From assembly GCF_003054705.1 (NCBI RefSeq), contig NZ_QAYX01000025.1:434001-498000 (forward strand): 64,000 bases of DNA, given 5' to 3'. The first letter of the stretch is position 1. Each line of letters opens with the position of its first letter. This DNA is from Opitutus sp. ER46. Its GTDB lineage: Bacteria > Verrucomicrobiota > Verrucomicrobiia > Opitutales > Opitutaceae. The notes under the pieces were generated by a model. It did not search any database, was not told the DNA's origin, and worked only from the letters and a program-made list of their open reading frames with translations. A program made the translations under genes and the position numbers. Below are positions 27,817 to 35,362 of the stretch, one piece after another.

Positions 27817-27919
27817 ACGAGGGCTGCAATTATAAAGCGCCGAGACGCAACGGCTAGCGGGATAATGTCCGGATACTCAGAATAATGTCCGGATACTCGC
27901 CCGGATAATGTCCGGATAC
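27817..27919 (+). repeat. Lead + triple 15-mer element, copy 2
   Basis: The identical 20-base lead (27817-27836) is followed by three perfect copies of ATAATGTCCGGATAC at 27862-27876, 27882-27896 and 27905-27919 (20- and 23-base periods). It has the same orientation as copy 1, 8.7 kb away, so the two copies bracket the accessory block. The spacers between repeats are only 5-8 bases. It lies between the 3' ends of the metallo-hydrolase gene and ptsH. Confidence 0.72.
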
Positions 27920-28017
27920 TCCGGGGAGCCCGGCGCCGCCAGATGCGCGGCGGACCGTGCGCGGAGGCATTGTCACACCTTCGTGCCCGCGCGCTAAGCC
28001 GTACCTGGCCCCGACCC

Positions 28018-28047
28018 ATGCCGTTTTCGCACGGGCGAAAACGGCAT
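28018..28047. repeat. Palindromic repeat, copy 2, at the ptsH stop
   Basis: A perfect 13-bp inverted repeat ATGCCGTTTTCGC/GCGAAAACGGCAT with loop ACGG. Its outer base overlaps the ptsH TGA, so it could end the leftward mannitol PTS transcript, although no T-run follows. It shares its core and the loop ACGG with copy 3 at 40751-40774. Confidence 0.8.
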
Positions 28048-28310
28048 CATTCAGCGTGCTGTTGCTGGAGGAGCCGTCCCAGGCTGGCCACCGCCTCCGC
28101 CGCATCGGGCCCCTCGGCCTCAATGGTGACGGTATCGAGGTGCCTCGCGCCGAGCGTGAGGAGTCCCAGTACGCTTTTCCCGTTCACCGCCTTGCTGCCC
28201 TTCCGCACCCGAATCGTGCTCGTAAAAAGGGCCGCGGTTTCCGCGAAGCGGCGTGCTGGCCGGGCATGAAGCCCGGTCAGATTGTGGACGGTCTGCACTT
28301 GGGTCGGCAT
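28047..28310 (-). CDS. ptsH: Phosphocarrier protein HPr
   Basis: Eighty-seven residues, the standard HPr length. The EI-phosphorylated His15 lies in NLTGLHARPA and a Ser46 in GKSVLGLL matches the HPr-kinase site of Gram-positive HPr, so regulatory phosphorylation is possible. It accepts phosphate from EI and passes it to EIIA. It starts five bases after the EI stop and is the last gene of the mannitol PTS operon. Confidence 0.95.
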   Translation of the reverse strand: MPTQVQTVHNLTGLHARPARRFAETAALFTSTIRVRKGSKAVNGKSVLGLLTLGARHLDTVTIEAEGPDAAEAVASLGRLLQQQHAE

Positions 28311-28315
28311 GGCGT

Positions 28316-30043
28316 TCAGGCGGAGGTGGCGGCGACGGCGGCGGCGACCTGCTCGGCGCTTCCGAGCCCAACGCACTCCCGCGCGAGACGCACGTTGGCC
28401 GCGTGGTCGAGCCGCGCCAGTCGCGCCCGCGCCTCGGGAATCAGGTCCGGTGGCATGCTGATCTCGTCGACGCCGAGGCCGTCGAGCACGGGCAGGCCCA
28501 GGGCGTGCGAGCCCATCTCGCCGCAGACGCTGACGCGCTTGCCGTGGCGATGCGCCGCCTCGACCGCGCGCTGGATCAGCTGGAGCACGGCGGGATGGTG
28601 CGCGGCCTGGAGGTGCGCCAGCTGCCCGTTGAGGCGATCGGCCGCCATCGTGTACTGGGTGAGATCGTTGGTCCCGATGCTGAAGAAATCGACTTCGCGC
28701 GCGAGCGCATCGGCGGTCAGGGCGGCGGCGGGGGTTTCTATCATGATGCCAAGCGGCAGATCGCGAGCAACGGGCTCGCCGCGGGAGACCAGTCCGGCCC
28801 GCTCCTCGGCGAGCCACTTGCGCACGGTGCGGACTTCAGCGACGACGGTGACCATCGGTAGCATGATCTTCAGCCGGCCGCGGACGCTCGCGCGCCACAG
28901 GGCGCGCAGCTGCGCGCGAAAGACGACCTCCTGCTGCAGGCACAGGCGTACTCCGCGCACACCGAGGAAAGGATTGGCTTCGTGGACCGGGGTGAGTGCT
29001 TCGACCTGCTTGTCGCCGCCGAGATCGAGCGTCCGAATTGTCACTGCATGGGGCGCGGCCCGCGCCAGCATCGCGCCGTACAACGTGCTGAGCTCCTCCT
29101 CGCCGGGTGGACAGTTGCGCCCGAGATATGACAGCTCGCTCCGGAATAGCCCGATGTGCTCCGCGCCCCGTGCCATGGCTCCGGTAATGTCCTCCAATCG
29201 GCCGACGTTCGCGCCCAGCGGCAATGGTCGGCCGTCGGCGGTTTGGCTCGGGCGGTGCGGATGGCGGGCGCAGCCGATACGCGCCTTGCTTTGGTGCGCT
29301 AGTTGCTTCCGGCACGCGCTGATCTGCTCCAGCGAGGGCGAGAGCAGGATTTCGCCCGTGGTGCCGTCGAGGCAAAGCGTGGTGTCGCGGGGAATGATCG
29401 TCGTTGCCTGCGGCACCCGCATGACCGCTGGCAACCCGAGGCCACGGGCCAGAATCGCGGCGTGCGAATGGGCGCTGCCCAATTCGGTGATGAACCCGCG
29501 CACGTGCGCCAGGTCGAGCTGCGCGGTCTGCGACGGGGTGAGCTCTGGCGCGACGATAATGACGTCGCCGTCGAACTCCTCGGGGGCAGGGGTCGCGTCG
29601 CAGGCCAGCGCGGTCTCGAGGCGCTCGGCCAGGTCGCGGAGATCGGCGGCGCGGGCCGCGAACCGCTCGTCCTCCGTGGCGCTGAGCTCCTCCGTGAACG
29701 CTTGCGTGACCTCGCGCAGTGCCGCGCTCGCCGCGATCGCGCGGGTGCGGATCAGCTCGTGCACGCGGTCGAGAAACTCGGGATCGGCGAGCAAGGCGAG
29801 CTGGACGTCGAAGATCTCCGCCTTCGCCTCGCCGAGCCGCGCGCGCGTCTGCTCCCTGAGCTCGCGCACGACCGCAGCCGTCGCGGCAGCGGCCGTCTTG
29901 AGCCGGGCTGACTCGTCCACGGCGCGCACCGGGACGGGGGGGGGCGGAGGCGCGGGCGGAGTCGGCCACAGGTGGACGGCGCGGCCGATCGCGACCCCGC
30001 CCGAGGTCGGCTGGCCGGTCAGGCGCGTCGTCGTTTGTGGCAC
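28316..30043 (-). CDS. ptsI: PTS enzyme I (phosphoenolpyruvate-protein phosphotransferase)
   Basis: Counting from the GTG at 30043, 575 residues, the usual length. The phospho-histidine is His194 (GSAHSHAAILARGLGLPAV). The PEP-binding barrel has GANVG, LFRSE, IRTLDLGGDK, GIMIETPAAA and SIGTNDLTQYT, and the catalytic Cys lies in VSVCGEMGSHALGLPVLDGLG. An upstream ATG at 30142 would add 33 arginine-rich residues not seen in the family. It transfers phosphate from PEP to HPr. Proline runs at 29-37 in the N-terminal domain are unusual. Confidence 0.95.
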   Translation of the reverse strand: MPQTTTRLTGQPTSGGVAIGRAVHLWPTPPAPPPPPVPVRAVDESARLKTAAAATAAVVRELREQTRARLGEAKAEIFDVQLALLADPEFLDRVHELIRTRAIAASAALREVTQAFTEELSATEDERFAARAADLRDLAERLETALACDATPAPEEFDGDVIIVAPELTPSQTAQLDLAHVRGFITELGSAHSHAAILARGLGLPAVMRVPQATTIIPRDTTLCLDGTTGEILLSPSLEQISACRKQLAHQSKARIGCARHPHRPSQTADGRPLPLGANVGRLEDITGAMARGAEHIGLFRSELSYLGRNCPPGEEELSTLYGAMLARAAPHAVTIRTLDLGGDKQVEALTPVHEANPFLGVRGVRLCLQQEVVFRAQLRALWRASVRGRLKIMLPMVTVVAEVRTVRKWLAEERAGLVSRGEPVARDLPLGIMIETPAAALTADALAREVDFFSIGTNDLTQYTMAADRLNGQLAHLQAAHHPAVLQLIQRAVEAAHRHGKRVSVCGEMGSHALGLPVLDGLGVDEISMPPDLIPEARARLARLDHAANVRLARECVGLGSAEQVAAAVAATSA

Positions 30044-30152
30044 CCTGTTGTGATGCTCGCTTAGCACGGGCGGCCTTCTGGTATGCGGGCAATGGGCAGA
30101 ACGCGTTGGGGCGCTGGTCCCGCGCCGCGTGCGCAGGGCCATGACATGGGTT

Positions 30153-30602
30153 TCATGCGGGCAGACTCGACTCGAGCTGAGCCAGGATCTCGGCGGATTG
30201 GCGCGCGGACAGCAGCCGCTGCAGCTGGGTGTCGTCGCTGCAGACCTCGGCGATCGCCGTTAGCAGGTCGAGGTGGCTGTCATCCCGAGCCGCCAGACCG
30301 ATGACCAGGCGGGCGGTATGCCCGCCGCCGAAATCGACGCCGCCCGGGACCTGGAGGATGGCCAGCCCGGGAGCGTGCACGAACGCGAGCGCCTCGCGGG
30401 TGCCATGGGGAATGGCGACGCCGTTGCCCAGGTAGGTCGTCGCCAGCTGTTCGCGCGCAAGCATGGCCGATACATAGGCGCTGCTGACGTGGCCCGCCGA
30501 CACGAGCAGGTTGCCGACGGCCTGGATCGCGGCTTCTCGGCTGGCGGGGCGGGCACCGACGACGATCTTGTCGGCGGAGAGAATCGGTAAAGGAGGGGGC
30601 AT
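30153..30602 (-). CDS. mtlF: PTS EIIA, mannitol/fructose type
   Basis: A 149-residue EIIA of the fructose-mannitol superfamily; the phosphorylated His66 is in NGVAIPHGT. It carries phosphate from HPr to the IIB domain of the MtlA-like transporter encoded in the same operon. It starts 11 bases after the regulator stop; a 109-base gap then separates it from ptsI. A nitrogen-PTS PtsN is an alternative family, but the gene order favours mannitol. Confidence 0.85.
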   Translation of the reverse strand: MPPPLPILSADKIVVGARPASREAAIQAVGNLLVSAGHVSSAYVSAMLAREQLATTYLGNGVAIPHGTREALAFVHAPGLAILQVPGGVDFGGGHTARLVIGLAARDDSHLDLLTAIAEVCSDDTQLQRLLSARQSAEILAQLESSLPA

Positions 30603-30613
30603 GGCGCGGAGGA

Positions 30614-32632
30614 CTAGTTTTGCGGGGACTGATCGAGCGTGCGCGCGAAGTAGTCCCGCGCAGCCGCTTCATCACCGCTGGCGAGAATGGCGACCGTGGC
30701 CGGCTCGACGAAAAGTGAGCTGAGCTGGCTGAGAATGGCGGTCTGGGCGGGTTCAAGATCCTGAGGCGCGAGCATCAGCAGGCATTGCCGGATGGTCGTG
30801 CCGTCGGCCGTGGCGATCGGCCGTTCAGGGACGTGGAGGGTAAGCGAAGGCCGCGTGATCCCGTGGTCGCGAACGTGTAGAAACACCAGCTGGCTGCCGG
30901 GGAGCACGAGCGGAGTCTGGCCGAGGCGGTGCGCGAGCTGGTCCAAGTGCGTCTCGCCCTTGGCGAGCGTGCCATCCGCGAGCAGGGGGGCCATCAAGTC
31001 GGCGAGCGCGTCGGTCAGGGAAGCCGAGCCGGGCGTGAACCGGCAGACGCGCCAACGATGCAGCAGGTCCAGGGTGAAGCTCGCGCGGCGATGACTGTCG
31101 CTCAGCCGCGCGAGCGCTTCCCCGCCGGCGCAGGCGACGGTCTGCGGTGGCGATCCGAGTTCCGCGAGGGTGGCGCGGATCTTCCGGACATCATTTTCCG
31201 GCAGGATCGGGCTGACGACGACGTGCCGTCGATGCGGAAGGTCGAGGACGACGGTGGAGAGAATCAGGTCGCAACCGGCCGGATCGATGGCCGCCGCCTC
31301 GTGGGCGGGGCGGACCGCGATGACGTCGATCTCGGGCAGCTCGATGCGGAGGCGCGAGGAGAGGAGTCGGGAAGTGCCGATGCCGGACGGGCAGACCACC
31401 GCCGCCCGCCAGCGGCGCTGCCGGCGTCGCTGCAAGGCGGAGCCGAGGTGCATGACCAGATAGCCGATTTCCGGGTCTGGCAGAACTGGGGCGACAAAAG
31501 TTGCGTCCGCGGCGGCGCGGGCGACGGCGAAGACGTCCGGATAGTTCTGGCGCACCTGGTCCAGCAGTGGATTTCGAATCTCAAGGTGGTGGCGGAGCCG
31601 ATGTTGGGTGCGATGAAGATGCGAGAGTAGACCGTCGAGCAAGGCGGGATCCGCGCCCACGGGCACGCAGAGCCGGCTCTCGCATTCGAGGAGAAACTGT
31701 TGCGCCAGCAAAGGCAGCTTCTCGTCGACCGGCGGGGCGCCGAGGCCCTGGAGGAACCGGGCCAGCCGTTCCAGTTCGGCCTCAGGCGGGGCGAACGAGA
31801 CGAGCCCCATGACATGCGGGCGCAACACCTCGACAAGGGTCGCGGTCTGGGCATCGGCGCCCGGGAGGCGTTCGCAATAGCGGCGGGCTCCGGTGCGTTC
31901 GAGAAAGACCGCGAGATGGAGCGCAAACTCCAGCCGGGCGGCGGGCTCGAGCGCGAAGTGGCCCGCGGCTTCGCAGGTGTCAATCAGCCGGGCGGCGGTG
32001 GGCAAGTGGCCAGGCGTAAGCAACTGCCAGGCCGGGTGCAGCAGGGCATCACCGGCCGGCGGCACGGGTCGCGCGGCGTCGCGGCAAAGCGACAGGAGTG
32101 CGGCCTCGTCGAACTGCACAAAGAACACCTCGACGATCGCGTGGCGCCGGTCGTTTTCCGTGCCCTGGAGGCTGACCCCGTGGCCGCGTTTGCGCTGCAG
32201 GGTGAGGCGTCGCGTGCGAAACCAGGGATCAAGGACGTCGAGGTCTGCGGTGATCGTGGTGATGGTCACGTCCAGGTCGATGGCCAGGGCGTGCAGCTTC
32301 AGCGGGCCAGAGCTGGCGAGCAGCTGGCAGGTGAGCCAGGCCTGGCGATCGACCGGGCGAACCTGCCCCACCCGGGAGGTGGGAAGCTCCTGCCGCAGCT
32401 GGGCCTGATGCTCGGGTGCGCCTCCGAGGCACAGCCCGGTGCCCGCCTTGCGATGGAGTGGAATCTGGTAGGCGCGGAGGAGCTGCTCGATCTGTGGCAG
32501 GTCCCGGCGGATCGTGCGCACGCTGGTCCCCACCGCGCGCGCGATCTCGCGCGCCGTGAGGCGCCCGGGCGCGGCCAGGAGCTGGTCGAGAATGAGGCGC
32601 TGACGCAGGGGGATGCTGCTGGCGAAAGGCAC
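30614..32632 (-). CDS. mtlR: PRD-containing transcriptional regulator, MtlR type
   Basis: A 672-residue regulator. It has an N-terminal DeoR/HTH_11 domain (about 8-60, LTAREIARAVGTSVRTIRRDL) and a second Mga-like helix-turn-helix (95-160). Two PTS regulation domains follow (PRD1 ~185-295 with His239; PRD2 ~305-405 with His338 and His395). An EIIB-like domain has Cys414 in VCPSGIGTSRLL, and an EIIA-like domain carries a His in LVFLHVRDHG. Phosphorylation by HPr and EII proteins would set its activity on the mtl promoter. It sits between mtlA (6-base gap) and the EIIA gene, all leftward. Confidence 0.9.
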   Translation of the reverse strand: MPFASSIPLRQRLILDQLLAAPGRLTAREIARAVGTSVRTIRRDLPQIEQLLRAYQIPLHRKAGTGLCLGGAPEHQAQLRQELPTSRVGQVRPVDRQAWLTCQLLASSGPLKLHALAIDLDVTITTITADLDVLDPWFRTRRLTLQRKRGHGVSLQGTENDRRHAIVEVFFVQFDEAALLSLCRDAARPVPPAGDALLHPAWQLLTPGHLPTAARLIDTCEAAGHFALEPAARLEFALHLAVFLERTGARRYCERLPGADAQTATLVEVLRPHVMGLVSFAPPEAELERLARFLQGLGAPPVDEKLPLLAQQFLLECESRLCVPVGADPALLDGLLSHLHRTQHRLRHHLEIRNPLLDQVRQNYPDVFAVARAAADATFVAPVLPDPEIGYLVMHLGSALQRRRQRRWRAAVVCPSGIGTSRLLSSRLRIELPEIDVIAVRPAHEAAAIDPAGCDLILSTVVLDLPHRRHVVVSPILPENDVRKIRATLAELGSPPQTVACAGGEALARLSDSHRRASFTLDLLHRWRVCRFTPGSASLTDALADLMAPLLADGTLAKGETHLDQLAHRLGQTPLVLPGSQLVFLHVRDHGITRPSLTLHVPERPIATADGTTIRQCLLMLAPQDLEPAQTAILSQLSSLFVEPATVAILASGDEAAARDYFARTLDQSPQN

Positions 32633-32638
32633 GGCGCG

Positions 32639-34057
32639 TTAGGACTTCGGGGCGAAGCGTCGCACGAGTTCGTCGTACACCGCCGTCTTCAGGAAATCGT
32701 CAAGGGACACATGCTCCGCATCAGGCAGTTTCTGCCGGGCGCGGGGGGTGAGGCTTTGCTGGGTAACCACGAGCCGGGCGTCTGCTGGCAACTCGCTGAT
32801 GGCGCAGTTGGTGACGGGCAGGGTGATGCCGGCGGCGCGGAAGCGTTTGCGGAGGAGGGAGGCGCCCATGGCGCTTGAGCCGAGTCCGGCATCGCACGCG
32901 AACACGACTCCCGTGGGGACCACGGCGGGGGAGACTGCCGGCCGGGGGGCGCGGGCCGGGGGCGTCTTGAGTGCGCGGGCGTGGACCTGCGCCGCGGCCA
33001 ACGCCCCGGCGTCGGATTGCCGGCCGGTGAACCGCAGCAGGATGGCGGCGATGCTGAAGGATACCGCGGTGGAGACGGCGACGCCGGCCAGCACCGCGCC
33101 GAGGCCGTGTTTCGGCGCCATGGCAAGATAGGCGAAAATGCTGCCGGGCGAGGGGGCTGCGACCAGCCCGGCGCCGAGTGCGACGAAGGTGAGCGTGCCG
33201 GCCATGCCGCCGCCGATGGTGGCGATCAGCAGCCGCGGTGCGATCAGCAGGTGCGGAAAGTAGATCTCGTGGATACCCCCGAGGAAGTGGATGACCGCCG
33301 CGGCGTGCGCCGATTGGCGCACGGTGCCGCGGCCAAGCCAGCAATAGGCGAGGAGCATGCCCAGACCAGGCCCGGGGTTCGACTCGAGCATGAACAACAC
33401 CGAGGTGCCGTGGACGCCCGCTTCCGTCATGGCCACCGGCCCGAGAATTCCGTGATTGATCGCGTTGTTCAGGAAAAGGACCTTGGCGGGTTCGATGACA
33501 ACGTGCGTCAGCGGCAGCAGATGGTGCTCGACGACCACGGCGACGCCGTGGGCGAGAAGGGTGCTGATGTTGTCGACCAGTGGACCGGCGGCACTCCAGG
33601 CCAGCAGCGCGGATCCGCCACCGATCAGCCCGACGGAGAAGTTGTTCACCAGCATTTCGAATCCCGGACTGACGCGCGCGGTCGTCCAGCGATCGGTGCA
33701 TCGGAGGAGCCAGGCCGCGGCCGGGCCGCAGATCATCGCGCCGAGCAGCATCGGCGTGTCAGCGCCGACGATCGCGCCAAAGGTGGCAATCGCGCCAATG
33801 ACTCCGCCGCGCGTCCCGTGTACCATCTGCCCACCGGTGTAGCCGACGAGCAGCGGCAGCAGAAACATGATCATCGGCCGCACCAATTGGGCGAGATGCT
33901 CGTTGGGCAGCCAACCGGACGGGACGAAACACGCGGTGATCAGGCCCCATGCCATGAACGCGCCGATGTTGGGCATCACCATGCCGCTGAGGAAACGTCC
34001 GGTGCTCTGCAGGTGCGCGCGGAACCGGGAGGCGGCGGGGCGGGGAGAAAAGGCCAT
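32639..34057 (-). CDS. mtlA: PTS mannitol permease, IICB
   Basis: A 472-residue membrane permease. The IIC part (1-345) starts RFRAHLQSTGRFLSGMVMPNIGAFMAWGL and contains the substrate-site motif GGIHEIYFP (260-268) and NNAINHGILGP. A linker leads to a IIB domain with the phospho-cysteine Cys388 (VVFACDAGLGSSAMGASLL). The EIIA domain that is fused in E. coli MtlA is absent and encoded separately at 30153. It imports mannitol as mannitol-1-phosphate. I chose the ATG at 34057; the open frame continues upstream without family similarity. It is the first gene of the operon. Confidence 0.92.
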   Translation of the reverse strand: MAFSPRPAASRFRAHLQSTGRFLSGMVMPNIGAFMAWGLITACFVPSGWLPNEHLAQLVRPMIMFLLPLLVGYTGGQMVHGTRGGVIGAIATFGAIVGADTPMLLGAMICGPAAAWLLRCTDRWTTARVSPGFEMLVNNFSVGLIGGGSALLAWSAAGPLVDNISTLLAHGVAVVVEHHLLPLTHVVIEPAKVLFLNNAINHGILGPVAMTEAGVHGTSVLFMLESNPGPGLGMLLAYCWLGRGTVRQSAHAAAVIHFLGGIHEIYFPHLLIAPRLLIATIGGGMAGTLTFVALGAGLVAAPSPGSIFAYLAMAPKHGLGAVLAGVAVSTAVSFSIAAILLRFTGRQSDAGALAAAQVHARALKTPPARAPRPAVSPAVVPTGVVFACDAGLGSSAMGASLLRKRFRAAGITLPVTNCAISELPADARLVVTQQSLTPRARQKLPDAEHVSLDDFLKTAVYDELVRRFAPKS

Positions 34058-34409
34058 GGGGTGCGGACGGGGAGGGGTTAGGCAGGGATTCGGGGCAGGC
34101 ATCGACGAGACCGGCGTGCCGTGGTCAGCCCCTGCTCGGTGGGGTCGGACGCCGCGCGGGCGCCAGACGGGCCGGGACTCATCCAACGGATGGCGGGTGG
34201 TAACGTCCCCGGCGGGCGGCAGCGTGCGCAATGGGAAAAAGTGGCAGCATCGGCCGGGTGCGTTGGTGACAATATTGGAGTTCTCTGCCCGAAGCAGGTG
34301 ACGCGTAAGCAAATTGCAGGATCGCCGTGCAGATGGCTGGCATCACGGCTCGGCCGAGCTGCCGTCCGGCAGCCGGACGGCAGACGAGGGCCGAATGGAA
34401 ATACGGCAT
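34058..34409. other. Intergenic leader of the mannitol PTS operon
   Basis: The 352 bases between mtlA and the phosphodiesterase gene must carry the mtl promoter, since both genes point left. Apart from the 25-base palindrome at 34359-34383, I see no convincing -35/-10 pair, operator or small gene. Confidence 0.6.
34359..34383. repeat. 25-base palindrome between phosphodiesterase gene and mtlA
   Basis: A perfect 12-bp inverted repeat CTGCCGTCCGGC/GCCGGACGGCAG around a single central A. It lies 27 bases past the phosphodiesterase stop on the leftward transcript and about 300 bases before mtlA. It could be a terminator stem (no T-run follows) or an operator. Confidence 0.6.
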
Positions 34410-35312
34410 TCAGCGCCGTCCGAAACGGGGGAGGATCGCGAGCAGCATGTCCGGAAAATCCGTCCCAACGTTGCGAATCCCCATCGCGAAGAGCTGTTCG
34501 TAGATCGCAGGGTCTTCGATGTTCCAGGGCTGGATCTGGAGCACGATGCCGAGGGCATCTAGTTCCCGCTGCGTGGAGAGCATGAAGTCGCGGCTCATGT
34601 TATAGCGCCCGGCCTTCTCCGTCGGTCGCAGGTGAAGATGCACGATGTAGATGCCGGCATAGTCCGCGGCCCGCAGCCGGTCCAATTGGGCGGCGATTTC
34701 CGACTGGGTGCCGCCCATCCAGATCATGGTCTGCGACTCCGGGACGCGCTGGCGCCAGGCCTTGATCAGGTCGTGCCGGTTGGTGGTGAAGATCACCTGC
34801 CGGTCGACGCCGTGTTCGCGCACCATCGCGGCGAGGCGGTCGAGGTCGATATCTTTGTAGTCGAGGTAAAGGAACTTCCGCGGGTCGCGGGCCATCACGG
34901 CGAAGACTTCGTTGAGCGTTGGGATGCGCTGGCCGGGCCGGCCGCGAAAGGCTCCGACGTCGACGGTCTTCAGTTCGGCCAGCGTTAGGTCGCTGATCCG
35001 CTTCCGTCGAATGTCATCCGGCGCGCCTGGCGCGGTGCGGGCGACCGTGTCGTCGTGGATGACCACAATCACGTCGTCCTTGGTGGTGCGGACGTCGCAC
35101 TCGGGCACCATCTGGCGGGCCCACGTGTACTCAAACGATTCGATGGTGTTCTCCGGCTGGTGCATGCCGCCGCCGCGGTGGATCGGAATCGAGCGGATAC
35201 CGTGCTCGGCGTACAGGCCGGTGAGCCGGGCCCGCAGCTGTTGTTCCGAGGCATTGCCGTAGGCGGTGGTGCCGAGCAGGGCGATGAGCGCGCTGGCGAT
35301 AAGAGTTTTCAT
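34410..35312 (-). CDS. glpQ: Exported glycerophosphodiester phosphodiesterase
   Basis: A 300-residue protein with a signal peptide (MKTLIASALIALLGTTAYG). Family residues are present: His45 in HRGGGMHQPENTIESF, Glu71 and Asp73 in ECDVRTTKDD and His86 in VIHDD. It hydrolyses deacylated phospholipids such as glycerophosphocholine to glycerol-3-phosphate and alcohol. It lies downstream of a TonB receptor, separated by a strong hairpin, and near an organophosphate transporter, which fits uptake of phosphoesters. Confidence 0.92.
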   Translation of the reverse strand: MKTLIASALIALLGTTAYGNASEQQLRARLTGLYAEHGIRSIPIHRGGGMHQPENTIESFEYTWARQMVPECDVRTTKDDVIVVIHDDTVARTAPGAPDDIRRKRISDLTLAELKTVDVGAFRGRPGQRIPTLNEVFAVMARDPRKFLYLDYKDIDLDRLAAMVREHGVDRQVIFTTNRHDLIKAWRQRVPESQTMIWMGGTQSEIAAQLDRLRAADYAGIYIVHLHLRPTEKAGRYNMSRDFMLSTQRELDALGIVLQIQPWNIEDPAIYEQLFAMGIRNVGTDFPDMLLAILPRFGRR

Positions 35313-35322
35313 GAAGGAAGAG

Positions 35323-35355
35323 AGACGACGGGCCGGGCAGGCCGGCCCGTCGTCT
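35323..35355 (-). terminator. Strong hairpin between TonB receptor and phosphodiesterase genes
   Basis: A 14-bp stem (35323-35336 with 35342-35355, AGACGACGGGCCGG) and a 5-base loop fill most of the 50-base gap. It starts seven bases after the receptor stop and ends ten bases before the phosphodiesterase ATG on the leftward strand. No U-tract follows, so it may be an attenuator, an mRNA-stability element or a Rho-independent-like terminator. Confidence 0.6.
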
Positions 35356-35362
35356 GGTGTTG

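Noticed and set aside
18804-28046. Genomic island integrated at tRNA-Arg with att repeats
   Set aside because: No integrase and no second copy of the tRNA 3' end could be found in the window; GC content of the block is not obviously different. The idea is kept only as context for the repeat finding.
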